Shown here: positions 18,104 to 25,512 of the stretch, piece after piece
Numbering within the stretch: the first letter of the stretch is position 1
Layout of the letters: the number at the start of each line of letters is the position of its first letter
Source: an uncultured beta proteobacterium
GTDB taxonomy: Bacteria > Pseudomonadota > Gammaproteobacteria > Burkholderiales > Rhodocyclaceae
Direction of reading: 5' to 3'
Assembly: GCA_903908065.1 (NCBI GenBank)
Contig: CAIVQO010000075.1
Location: forward strand, 1 to 64,000
DNA: 64,000 nucleotides
Program-made: the position numbers and the translations under genes
Notes under the pieces: model-generated
What the model was told of the DNA's origin: nothing
Databases searched by the model: none
The model's input: the letters and a program-made list of their open reading frames with translations, nothing else

Positions 18104-18547
18104 ATGTTCAAACATATTCTCGTGCCCACCGACGGGTCGCAACTTTCGACCGATACGGTTAAAAGGGCTATCGCCTTTGCCAAGGAAACCCGGGCCAAGA
18201 TCAGTTTCTTCTTCGCCAAACCCGATTACCCGGTGGCGTTTTATGGCGAGGGCGCCTTGATCGACCCGACCACCCCTGACAAATTCGCCGAAATGGCCCA
18301 GCAGCAGGCCAAGGAGATCCTCGACGCAAACGAGGCGCTGGCCAAGGCCGAAGGCGTCGAATGCGGCTCCGTGAGCGCGGTCAGCGACATCCCCTATGAA
18401 GCCATCATCGCGGCAGCCGAGCAGGTGGGTGCAGATCTGATATTCATGGCGTCCCATGGCCGGCGTGGCATCAGCGGACTGTTGTTGGGTTCCGAAACGC
18501 AGAAGGTGCTAACTCACTCGAAGATTCCGGTGCTGGTGTATCGCTGA
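18104..18547 (+). CDS. universal stress protein, UspA family, ATP-binding type
   Basis: Cytoplasmic protein of 147 aa. It starts with the family signature MFKHILVPTDGS and ends with ASHGRRGISGLLLGSET, close to the nucleotide-binding pattern G-x2-G-x9-G-S except that Ala replaces the first Gly. AAAGGATC precedes the ATG. The FNR-type box 54 bases upstream suggests induction when oxygen falls, as known for several anaerobic Usp proteins in Pseudomonas. The second hemerythrin gene follows after 24 bases and is probably co-transcribed. Confidence 0.9.
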   Translation: MFKHILVPTDGSQLSTDTVKRAIAFAKETRAKISFFFAKPDYPVAFYGEGALIDPTTPDKFAEMAQQQAKEILDANEALAKAEGVECGSVSAVSDIPYEAIIAAAEQVGADLIFMASHGRRGISGLLLGSETQKVLTHSKIPVLVYR

Positions 18548-18571
18548 GATCGCCTTTTCAACAGGGGGGCC

Positions 18572-19159
18572 ATGCTCAATTCGGCGCTGAGCATCATTTG
18601 CGACGAGCATCGGTCCCTTGCCGTGGTGGTGCAGGGAATGCAGTACCTCGTCGGCGAATACGCCCGTGGACGGCTTGCACCGGATTTCGGCTTGTTGCGC
18701 GCCATCGTCACCTACCTCGACGAATTCCCGCAGAAGCGCCACCACCCCAAGGAAGAAGCCTTTTTGTTCGAAAGGCTGCGGTTGCGTACCCGGATCGCCG
18801 ATCCGATCATTGCGGAACTCATGCGCCAGCATGTCGATGATGCCCGATTGGTCACTGAGCTGCACCAGGCGCTTGAACGATTCGAGTCCGGCCAGGATGG
18901 CGGTTTTGTCGAATTCGACAAGGCTGTGGCTGCTTACGCCGAGGGGATACTGCCGCACATGGCTCTGGAAGAAGCCAGCTTGTTGCCCCTGGCCTGCCGA
19001 CATCTGAGCGGTGAAGACTGGGTGGAAATCGGCGCCGCATTTGGCACGAACGGCGATCCGCGATTCGCTGCGGATGCCGACGCCGATTTTGCAGGCCTGT
19101 TCCGTCGGATTGTCGACCTGGCTTCGCCAGTCAAATCCAGCGGTAACGGCACTTCCTAG
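18572..19159 (+). CDS. hemerythrin-domain protein
   Basis: Protein of 195 aa. Candidate di-iron ligands are DEHRSLA near residue 11, RHHPKEEAFLF near 56 (H-x3-E), RQHVDDARLV near 85 and LPHMALEEASLLP near 128. This matches the longer hemerythrin-like proteins of proteobacteria. It follows uspA by 24 bases under the FNR-type box. Start ATG 18572 follows GGGGGG. Its stop overlaps the convergent small membrane gene by 4 bases (CTAG). The substrate (oxygen, NO or iron) cannot be told from sequence. Confidence 0.85.
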   Translation: MLNSALSIICDEHRSLAVVVQGMQYLVGEYARGRLAPDFGLLRAIVTYLDEFPQKRHHPKEEAFLFERLRLRTRIADPIIAELMRQHVDDARLVTELHQALERFESGQDGGFVEFDKAVAAYAEGILPHMALEEASLLPLACRHLSGEDWVEIGAAFGTNGDPRFAADADADFAGLFRRIVDLASPVKSSGNGTS

Positions 19160-19404
19160 CTTGCGCCCTCGCGGCGGCGGTTGATTTCACTCGGCCCGAG
19201 TTGAAGGAACCACGTCATCAGGCTGGATGCAGCGCAAACCAGCCAGAACCCCAGGAAGCCAATGGAGTAGGTGGTCAGCTTGGAAAAATGGACCGGTTGG
19301 CCGAAGAAATAAAGTTCCTGTGGATCGATGACAGTGAAGAACACGCCTTCGGCGATACCTGCCACGACGAAGGATGGCCACAGCACCAATAGAACCTTCA
19401 GCAT
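19156..19404 (-). CDS. small two-helix membrane protein, unknown function
   Basis: Protein of 82 aa with two predicted membrane helices (about residues 2-25 and 44-68) separated by a short polar loop DPQELYFFGQPVHFSK, then a basic tail. I do not recognise a family name. It is the last gene of a leftward run behind ccoG, ccoH and the 46-residue protein, so an accessory role in cbb3 oxidase assembly or stability is possible but unproven. Confidence 0.65.
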   Translation of the reverse strand: MLKVLLVLWPSFVVAGIAEGVFFTVIDPQELYFFGQPVHFSKLTTYSIGFLGFWLVCAASSLMTWFLQLGPSEINRRREGAS

Positions 19405-19445
19405 TTGCGTCTCCCCGGCTAACCGAATCTGAACTGCGAGCGCGA

Positions 19446-19586
19446 CTATTGTGCCTTGCGTGCGTCTTCTTCGGCGTTCTTCTTGATGAAGCCGACAAGA
19501 TAAAACGCCATCACGATCACAAAACCGATCGTGAACAGGCTAAGCAGACCGATGTCGCTTCCGATCAAGAGCTTGATGGCTTCCAT
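19446..19586 (-). CDS. DUF3149-like 46-residue membrane protein
   Basis: A 47-codon frame with a strong ribosome site (AGGAGG 7 bases before the ATG). The protein begins MEAIKLLIGSDIGLLSLF, has one membrane helix (about residues 12-34) and a charged tail ending KKNAEEDARKAQ. This matches the pattern I know for DUF3149 proteins of betaproteobacteria. It lies between ccoH and the 82-residue protein on the same strand. Function unknown; it may be a small oxidase-associated subunit like those known for other terminal oxidases. Confidence 0.7.
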   Translation of the reverse strand: MEAIKLLIGSDIGLLSLFTIGFVIVMAFYLVGFIKKNAEEDARKAQ

Positions 19587-19613
19587 GTTGTTGCCTCCTT
19601 CAGGTTGATGAAT

Positions 19614-20165
19614 TCAGTTCCGAATGTCTGCCGGCTCCGGCTTTGCGGCAGGGGGTTGCGCCCCGATCAGTGCTTCGCCATTGGCGGGAAGAATCACGTT
19701 GCCCATCAGTCGCCACAACCTGGACTCATCCTCCACCTGTACCAGCCAGTGACCTGATGCCGGCAGGCGGACGTCACCCGAATATCCATTGGCGACTCGC
19801 GGCAGGACACGCGTCTGATCAAGCCCGGCCCGAGTGGGATGAGAAATGGTCACGGTCAGCGTCGGGGGCAAGGCGAAATCCTGCTTTGCGGCCTGCAAAC
19901 GCACATGCATCGTCTCGCCCACGATTCGCACGCCCGCCACCAGACCCAGGCTGGTTGCCAGTTCATTCCGCGCAATGGTCTGATTCGCCGCCAGGCCCTT
20001 CTTGTAGTAATCCTCAGTGACCAGGCCGTCGTTACTTTTTATTGCCAACCAGGCGGTATATACCCCGGCAATGATGACGATGAACGGACCGGCAGCCAGA
20101 ATCCAAGGCCAGGGTTCCCGGTACCAGGGGCGGGATTCCGGGGTTTTGGTGAGTTCATTTTTCAT
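19614..20165 (-). CDS. ccoH: FixH/CcoH, cbb3 oxidase assembly protein
   Basis: Protein of 183 aa with one N-terminal membrane helix (about residues 20-43) and a periplasmic domain containing the FixH hallmark LVTEDYYKKGLAANQ. CcoH binds cbb3 subunits and stabilises the assembled oxidase. Its ATG overlaps the ccoG stop by 4 bases (ATGA), so the two are translationally coupled. Confidence 0.92.
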   Translation of the reverse strand: MKNELTKTPESRPWYREPWPWILAAGPFIVIIAGVYTAWLAIKSNDGLVTEDYYKKGLAANQTIARNELATSLGLVAGVRIVGETMHVRLQAAKQDFALPPTLTVTISHPTRAGLDQTRVLPRVANGYSGDVRLPASGHWLVQVEDESRLWRLMGNVILPANGEALIGAQPPAAKPEPADIRN

Positions 20166-21589
20166 GGCCGCAGGAAGCTGGCTTTCTCATGCACCGAAAT
20201 TTTGTCGTCGGCGAGCGCCTTGACATCGAAATAGATCTGGTTGGAGCCCTTGTTGCCTGATTCCGACGGTGCCCGTACTTGCACGGAGATCGACTTGGCA
20301 CCCGCGGCCGGTACTTCGACGATCCGCTCACCCGCCAAGTCAATGCCTTGGAGGCCAGTGACGCTGATCGCATATCGGTGGGGAGTCTCCGATACGTTGA
20401 TCACGTGCAACCGGTAGACGTTCTCGATCAGTCCGTCCTCCACTTCGCGTGCCAAAGTGGCGCGGTCGCGAATGACATCGACCCGCAGTACCGGTTTGGT
20501 AGCAATGCCCCACACGAATGCAACGCAGATCGCGCCGAGAATCAGGGAATAGATCACCACCCTGGGCCGGACGATATGGCCAAGAATCTCTTTCCATCCC
20601 CAGTGCTGTTCGATCGCATGTTCTGTCGAATAGCGAATCAGGCCCTTGGGATAATTCATCTTTTCCATAACCTGGTCGCAGGCGTCAATGCATGCCGCGC
20701 AACCGATGCATTCGTACTGAAGCCCCTCCCGGATGTCGATTCCGGTTGGACAGACCTGCACGCATATGCCGCAATCGACACAGTCACCCTTGGCGATCGC
20801 CTTCGGGTCGACACCTTTCTTTCTCGCGCCACGGGGCTCCCCGCGCTCGGTATCGTAGGTGATGGTCAGCGTATCGGGGTCGAACATGACGCCCTGAAAG
20901 CGGGCATAGGGACACATGTGCTTGCAAACCTGCTCGCGCATGTGTCCGGCAAACAGGTAGGTAAATGCGCCGTAGAAGAACATCCAGAAGGTTTCCCAAG
21001 GCCCCAGCGAGAAACTCCAGGTCGAAACCCACAGGGTCTTGATCGGCGTGAAATAGCCGACGAAGGTAAATCCGGTCCACAAGGACAGAAGTGTCCACGC
21101 GCCGTACTTGGCGGTTCGCAACCAGAACTTGCGCGGGCTCATGGGGGCCGCATCGAGCTTGATTCGAGCGTTGCGTTCGCCCTCAATCTTCTGTTCGATC
21201 CAGGTAAAAATTTCCGTATAGACGGTTTGCGGGCAGGCATAACCGCACCACAGACGGCCGCCTACCGCCGTAAATAGGAACAGTGAATAGGCCGAGATGA
21301 TCAGTAGGATGGCGAGGAAGAACACATCCTGGGGCCAGAAAATCAGGCCGAAGATGTAGAACTTGCGCTCGACCAGATCGAAGAGAACCGCCTGCCGTCC
21401 ATTCCAAGGCAGCCAGCACACACCATAGAACACCAACTGTGTGATCCACACCAGGGCCCAGCGCCAGCTGGCGAATATCCCGCTGACGGCTCGCGGGTGG
21501 ACTTTCTTATGAACCTCGTAGAGGCTTTCCTCGTCGAACTGCGGCTTGATCTCGACGATCGGCGTTGGGGTGCGAGACGATGACGTCAT
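20162..21589 (-). CDS. ccoG: CcoG, cytochrome c oxidase accessory protein (FixG-like, 4Fe-4S)
   Basis: Membrane iron-sulfur protein of 475 aa with about five helices and a C-terminal periplasmic immunoglobulin-like domain. Two ferredoxin-type motifs, CVDCGICVQVCP and CIGCAACIDACD, lie near residues 272 and 293; CGYACPQ and CKHMCPYAR add further Cys pairs. CcoG is reported to reduce Cu(II) for the cbb3 copper centre. A terminator at 21626-21662 separates it from ccoP, so ccoG-ccoH and the small genes may have their own promoter. Confidence 0.93.
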   Translation of the reverse strand: MTSSSRTPTPIVEIKPQFDEESLYEVHKKVHPRAVSGIFASWRWALVWITQLVFYGVCWLPWNGRQAVLFDLVERKFYIFGLIFWPQDVFFLAILLIISAYSLFLFTAVGGRLWCGYACPQTVYTEIFTWIEQKIEGERNARIKLDAAPMSPRKFWLRTAKYGAWTLLSLWTGFTFVGYFTPIKTLWVSTWSFSLGPWETFWMFFYGAFTYLFAGHMREQVCKHMCPYARFQGVMFDPDTLTITYDTERGEPRGARKKGVDPKAIAKGDCVDCGICVQVCPTGIDIREGLQYECIGCAACIDACDQVMEKMNYPKGLIRYSTEHAIEQHWGWKEILGHIVRPRVVIYSLILGAICVAFVWGIATKPVLRVDVIRDRATLAREVEDGLIENVYRLHVINVSETPHRYAISVTGLQGIDLAGERIVEVPAAGAKSISVQVRAPSESGNKGSNQIYFDVKALADDKISVHEKASFLRP

Positions 21590-21625
21590 GATTAACGTAT
21601 TACGATATTCTTATTTACCTCGGCA

Positions 21626-21662
21626 AAAACTCCCCGGCACGGCGACATCGCCAATGCCGGGG
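21626..21662 (-). terminator. intrinsic terminator after ccoNOQP
   Basis: Outer arms CCCGGCA (21634-21640) and TGCCGGG (21656-21662) enclose a second stem GGCGA/TCGCC. On the minus strand the hairpin is followed by GAGTTTTT. Confidence 0.8.
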
Positions 21663-21675
21663 ACCCTGCGTCAGT

Positions 21676-22659
21676 TTACTTCTTTTCCGCTGGTGCAGCC
21701 GCGTCCGCCGGCGCCGCAGCAGGCGCTGCCGCCGGTGCTTCTTCCTTGACACCACCGCCAAGGCCATAAACATAGGCAGTGAGGAGGTGCACCTTGGCAT
21801 CGCCGAGGAATTCACCGAAGGCCGGCATGCGGTTCACGCGCCCCTTGGTGATAGTTTCAACAATGTCAGACTCGGAGCTACCATACAACCAGACCTTGTC
21901 CGAAAGGTTGGGAGCCACGCCAAGCATGCCCTTGCCTTCGGGGCCATGGCAAGCGCCGCAGGCCTGGGCAAAGAGATCCTTGCCGCGTTGCACGCGGATC
22001 GAATCGGCGGACAACCCGGAAAGCGAGCGGACATAGTTGGCGAGATCCTTGATCTGGTCGCCGTTCAGGTCAGGCTTGACGCCCTTGGCCGGCATCGCGG
22101 CATCACGACCCTTGTTGATCGATTCCTTGATCTGATCGGGCGTACCGCCAAACAGCCAGTCGTTGTCGGTCAGATTCGGGAAGCCCTTGGCACCCTTGGC
22201 GTCCGAGCCGTGGCACTGCGCACAGTAAGTCAGGAACAGGCGCTGCCCCATTTCCTTGGCCTCCGTGTTGGCGGCCACTGCGCGAATGTCCTGAGACTGG
22301 AACTTCTTGAAGATCGGACCGTATTGATCATCGGCCTTCTTCATTTCAGCCTCGTATTGTCCGCGCATGGTCCAGCCAAAGCTACCGGCCATGTTACCCA
22401 ATCCGGGGTACAGCGCCAGATAGACCACGGCGAAAACCACGGTGATGTAGAACATCCAGCGCCACCAGTTGGGCAGCGGATTGTTGTACTCCTCTAGGGT
22501 TTCGTCCCAGACGTGGCCGGTGGTATTCCCGGCATTGGTCTTGGCCTTGTCCTGCAGCAACAGGAAGATGCCGCATCCCAGCACGCTGACAAGCGTGATG
22601 ACGATGACGTACATGTTCCAGAAGCCGCTGACAAAATCACTGGTATTTTTGAAATCCAT
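21676..22659 (-). CDS. ccoP: cbb3 oxidase subunit CcoP (di-haem cytochrome c)
   Basis: Membrane-anchored di-haem cytochrome c of 327 aa that feeds electrons to CcoO. Two N-terminal helices (about 10-34 and 67-86) are followed by haem c sites CAQCH (146-150) and CGACH (234-238), each with a later Met ligand (AAMPAKG, NRMPAFG). The C-terminus is an alanine/proline-rich tail of about 30 residues. ccoQ lies 12 bases upstream. Confidence 0.95.
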   Translation of the reverse strand: MDFKNTSDFVSGFWNMYVIVITLVSVLGCGIFLLLQDKAKTNAGNTTGHVWDETLEEYNNPLPNWWRWMFYITVVFAVVYLALYPGLGNMAGSFGWTMRGQYEAEMKKADDQYGPIFKKFQSQDIRAVAANTEAKEMGQRLFLTYCAQCHGSDAKGAKGFPNLTDNDWLFGGTPDQIKESINKGRDAAMPAKGVKPDLNGDQIKDLANYVRSLSGLSADSIRVQRGKDLFAQACGACHGPEGKGMLGVAPNLSDKVWLYGSSESDIVETITKGRVNRMPAFGEFLGDAKVHLLTAYVYGLGGGVKEEAPAAAPAAAPADAAAPAEKK

Positions 22660-22671
22660 GTCAGTTTCCTT

Positions 22672-22851
22672 TCAGTTATCGGCTTGTCCCGCACCCTTGC
22701 CCGGCACCAGCGGCGAGTCGTCGTCGAGCGGCATGCGTGCCGCTTCGTCGTACGTCTTTTTGCGTCGGTCCGAGTAAGCCCACCAAACGATGCCCATAAA
22801 CGCGAGGAACGCGAGCACCGTTATGATGGAGCGCAGGTCATTGATGTCCAT
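22672..22851 (-). CDS. ccoQ: cbb3 oxidase subunit CcoQ (FixQ)
   Basis: Single-helix protein of 59 aa beginning MDINDLRSIITVLAFLAF, with the family features WWAYSDRRKKTYDEAARMP after the helix. CcoQ stabilises the cbb3 complex. It lies 3 bases after the ccoO stop and 12 bases before ccoP. Small size hides it from length-filtered gene calls, but position and motif are clear. Confidence 0.93.
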   Translation of the reverse strand: MDINDLRSIITVLAFLAFMGIVWWAYSDRRKKTYDEAARMPLDDDSPLVPGKGAGQADN

Positions 22852-22854
22852 TTG

Positions 22855-23466
22855 TTAGCGCGTCTGCTTGAGAGCGAGTCCCATGCCCTGCAGATAGGCG
22901 ATCAGGGCCTGAATCTCCGTCTTGCCTTCGACTGCCTTCGGTGCGTCCGCGATTTCCTTGTCGGTGTATGGAACACCGACGGCACGGAGCGCGGCCATCT
23001 TTGCGCCGATATTCGGTTCCTTCAGCGGACGATCAAGCCAGGAGTAAGCGGGCATGTTCGACTCGGGGACCACGTCACGCGGATTCATCAGGTGCGTGTA
23101 ATGCCACTGATCCGAGTAACGGCCACCAACACGATGCAGGTCCGGACCGGTACGCTTGGAACCCCACTGGAACGGGTGGTCATAGACAAATTCACCCGCC
23201 ACCGAATAGTGACCATAGCGCTCGGTCTCGGCGCGGAACGGACGAATCATCTGCGAATGGCAGTTGTAGCAGCCTTCGCGAATGTAAATGTCACGTCCGG
23301 CCAGACGCAGAGGGTCGTAGGGTTTCACCAGTTCATTTACCGGGGTCGTGGTCGACTTCTGGAAGAACAGAGGCACGATTTCGACCAGGCCGCCGAAGGC
23401 CACGGTGAAGATGGTGAGGATGATCAGCAGCGGTACGCTGCGTTCGATCTTGTCATGGTTCAACAT
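22855..23466 (-). CDS. ccoO: cbb3 oxidase subunit CcoO (mono-haem cytochrome c)
   Basis: Protein of 203 aa with one N-terminal membrane helix (about residues 10-33) and a haem c site CYNCH (66-70) within the conserved [20 protein letters not shown] region. The Met ligand is in ESNMPAYSW. It accepts electrons from CcoP and passes them to CcoN. It follows ccoN after 31 bases. Confidence 0.96.
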   Translation of the reverse strand: MLNHDKIERSVPLLIILTIFTVAFGGLVEIVPLFFQKSTTTPVNELVKPYDPLRLAGRDIYIREGCYNCHSQMIRPFRAETERYGHYSVAGEFVYDHPFQWGSKRTGPDLHRVGGRYSDQWHYTHLMNPRDVVPESNMPAYSWLDRPLKEPNIGAKMAALRAVGVPYTDKEIADAPKAVEGKTEIQALIAYLQGMGLALKQTR

Positions 23467-23497
23467 GATTCATAGCTCCTTAATCGTTGCGTTCGGC

Positions 23498-24934
23498 TTA
23501 GTGGGCGCCGGCCGGTTCCAGCACCGGGGCATCAGTCGCCTTGCCCGCCGCCATGGTGAGGAACATGTTGTAGGCCATGATGATCATGCCCGTCAGGAAG
23601 AGCAGGCCGCCGAGCAGACGGATGGTCCAGAAGGGATAGGTGGCCTTGACTGACTCAACGAAGGAATACGTCAGCGTTCCATCCACGTTCGTGGCACGCC
23701 ACATCAGGCCCTGCATCACGCCGGCAATCCACATCGAAGCGATATAGAGCACTACGCCGATGGTGGCGACCCAGAAGTGGGTCTCGATCAGCTTCTTCGA
23801 GGCCATTTCGGTCTTGCCGAATACGCGCGGGAGGATGTAGTAGGTGCAGCCGATGGCGATCATTGCAACCCAGCCCAGTGCGCCGGAGTGCACGTGGCCG
23901 ACGGTCCAGTCGGTGTAGTGCGACAGGGCGTTCACCGTCTTGATCGACATCATCGGGCCTTCGAAGGTGGACATGCCATAGAAGGACAACGAGGTGATCA
24001 TGAACTTCAGGATCGGGTCATCGCGCAGCTTGTGCCAGGCGCCAGACAGCGTCATGATGCCGTTGATCATGCCACCCCAGGAGGGCGCCAGCAGGATCAA
24101 CGAGAAGATCATGCCGATCGACTGGGTCCAGTCGGGCAACGCGGTGTAGTGCAGGTGGTGCGGGCCGGCCCACATGTAGGTGAACACCAGCGCCCAGAAG
24201 TGCACCACCGACAGGCGGTAGGAGTACACCGGACGGCCAGCCTGCTTCGGCACGAAGTAGTACATCATGCCGAGGAAGCCTGCGGTCAGGAAGAAGCCGA
24301 CCGCGTTATGGCCGTACCACCACTGGATCATTGCGTCCTGCACGCCAGCATAGGCCGAATACGACTTCGGAGTCAGCACGCCTTGGGCGAAGACCGGGAT
24401 CTCCGCACTATTGACAAGGTGCAGCAGCGCCACGGTCAGAATGAAGCCGCCGAAGAACCAGTTGGCGACGTAAATGTGGCTGACCTTGCGCTTGACCAGG
24501 GTCCCGAAGAACACGATCGCATACGACACCCACACGACGGTGATCAGCAGATCGATCGGCCACTCCAGTTCGGCGTACTCCTTGCCCGAGGTGAATCCCA
24601 ACGGTAGCGACAGCGCGGCAAGAACGATGATCAGTTGCCAGCCCCAGAAGGTGAATGCCGCCAAGCCTGGCGCAAACAGGGGAGTATGGCTGGTGCGCTG
24701 AACACAGTAGTAGGACGTTGAAAACAGCGCGCAGCCGCCAAACGCAAAAATCACCGCATTGGTATGCAAGGGGCGCAGGCGCCCATAACTCAGGAACTCG
24801 TGTACGTTCAGTTCCGGCCAGACCAACTGGGCGGCAATGATGACGCCGACCAGCATGCCGACGATGCCCCAGATAACGGTCATCACGGCGAACTGGCGCA
24901 CGACTTTGTAGTTGTAAGTCGCTTGCGATTGCAT
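23498..24934 (-). CDS. ccoN: cbb3 oxidase catalytic subunit I CcoN
   Basis: Haem-copper oxidase of 478 aa with about twelve helices; it reduces oxygen at high affinity and pumps protons. Low-spin haem ligand His is in [14 protein letters not shown], the copper site in YGHNAVGFF and [13 protein letters not shown], and haem b3/b ligands in [14 protein letters not shown]. It is the first gene of ccoNOQP under a perfect FNR box at 25041-25054, so expression should peak in micro-oxic conditions. Confidence 0.97.
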   Translation of the reverse strand: MQSQATYNYKVVRQFAVMTVIWGIVGMLVGVIIAAQLVWPELNVHEFLSYGRLRPLHTNAVIFAFGGCALFSTSYYCVQRTSHTPLFAPGLAAFTFWGWQLIIVLAALSLPLGFTSGKEYAELEWPIDLLITVVWVSYAIVFFGTLVKRKVSHIYVANWFFGGFILTVALLHLVNSAEIPVFAQGVLTPKSYSAYAGVQDAMIQWWYGHNAVGFFLTAGFLGMMYYFVPKQAGRPVYSYRLSVVHFWALVFTYMWAGPHHLHYTALPDWTQSIGMIFSLILLAPSWGGMINGIMTLSGAWHKLRDDPILKFMITSLSFYGMSTFEGPMMSIKTVNALSHYTDWTVGHVHSGALGWVAMIAIGCTYYILPRVFGKTEMASKKLIETHFWVATIGVVLYIASMWIAGVMQGLMWRATNVDGTLTYSFVESVKATYPFWTIRLLGGLLFLTGMIIMAYNMFLTMAAGKATDAPVLEPAGAH

Positions 24935-25013
24935 GATGGATTCACCTCACATTGACAAAAAAAAACGGTGTTCTGCACGCAATGATGCGGTGCAGTATCA
25001 AAAAATTTTCGGC

Positions 25014-25054
25014 AGATTACTCCTGTAACCCCTTCGCCCTTTGATGCAGATCAA
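25014..25054 (-). promoter_or_regulatory. FNR-dependent class II promoter of ccoNOQP
   Basis: A perfect FNR box TTGAT-CTGC-ATCAA (minus reading, 25054-25041) is followed by -10 TAATCT at 25019-25014. This places the box centre about 41 bases before the predicted start near 25007. Leader is about 70 bases. Confidence 0.85.
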
Positions 25055-25160
25055 AATATATCCGACTTCAAGGGTAATAACTACTTTATATGTAAGGTTT
25101 ATGCCGCCATGGCTTTTGGGCAACCCGGGGGTGATCGTTACAAGCAGTTGAATTTAGGCG

Positions 25161-25187
25161 AAAAAAAAGGGTGCGCAGCGCGCACCC
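25161..25187 (-). terminator. intrinsic terminator upstream of ccoN
   Basis: Eight-base arms with a 3-base loop, followed on the minus strand by eight Ts. It ends the candidate small RNA and would also stop read-through from ccoI-ccoS into ccoN. Confidence 0.88.
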
Positions 25188-25241
25188 CCAACCCCAACAG
25201 AGAGCCTTCGGGCGAGGGCCAAAACCCTTGCCATAAAACCC
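25161..25241 (-). ncRNA. candidate FNR-activated small RNA
   Basis: In the gene-free stretch between ccoS and ccoN, a predicted start at about 25241 and an intrinsic terminator (arms GGGTGCGC/GCGCACCC, loop of 3, then eight Ts at 25168-25161) outline an 81-base RNA. A second hairpin forms from GGCAAGGG and CCCTCGCC near the 5' end, leaving a single-stranded CTCTCTGTTGGGG region. No open frame with a ribosome site is present. The plan resembles FnrS of enterics and AniS of Neisseria, without evident sequence kinship that I can test. Confidence 0.5.
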
Positions 25242-25247
25242 AGCGCG

Positions 25248-25289
25248 ATTATGGTTAATTGTGGGCAACGCGGCTTTGATCTTTGTCAA
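25248..25289 (-). promoter_or_regulatory. FNR-type class II promoter of the candidate small RNA
   Basis: On the minus strand TTGAC-AAAG-ATCAA (25289-25276, 9 of 10 to consensus) is followed by CATAAT (25253-25248, 5 of 6 to the sigma-70 -10 box). The box centre lies exactly 41.5 bases before the predicted start at 25241. Confidence 0.65.
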
Positions 25290-25296
25290 ATCTACT

Positions 25297-25512
25297 TCAG
25301 TTTTGCGCTGCAGCGTCCTTGTTCGGCGCAGCGGGCTTTCCGTTTGGGTTGTCGGCGCCTGCCGCAGGGTTCCGATCGTCATCCATCAGGATGCGGTAGC
25401 CTGGGCCATCCAGATCGTCATACTGGTTGCTGCGAAGTGACCACCAGAAGAATATGGCGATGACGAAAACAAGCACCAGCGACAGGGGAATCAGCAGGTA
25501 CAGGATGTCCAT
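25297..25512 (-). CDS. ccoS: CcoS, cbb3 oxidase maturation protein
   Basis: Protein of 71 aa starting MDILYLLIPLSLVLVFVIAIFFWWSLRSNQYDDLDGPGYRIL; only the first helix and the QYDDLDGPG motif are needed to recognise CcoS/FixS. It is required for cofactor insertion into cbb3 oxidase. Its ATG follows the ccoI stop directly, and the ribosome site AGGAAG lies inside ccoI, so the pair is coupled. The C-terminal 30 residues are polar, Ala/Asn/Pro-rich. Confidence 0.93.
   Translation of the reverse strand: MDILYLLIPLSLVLVFVIAIFFWWSLRSNQYDDLDGPGYRILMDDDRNPAAGADNPNGKPAAPNKDAAAQN

Noticed and set aside
25086-25382. 98-codon minus-strand frame between ccoN and ccoS
   Set aside because: It overlaps the end of ccoS, runs through a terminator hairpin and has no ribosome site or motif. 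The small-RNA reading explains the region better.
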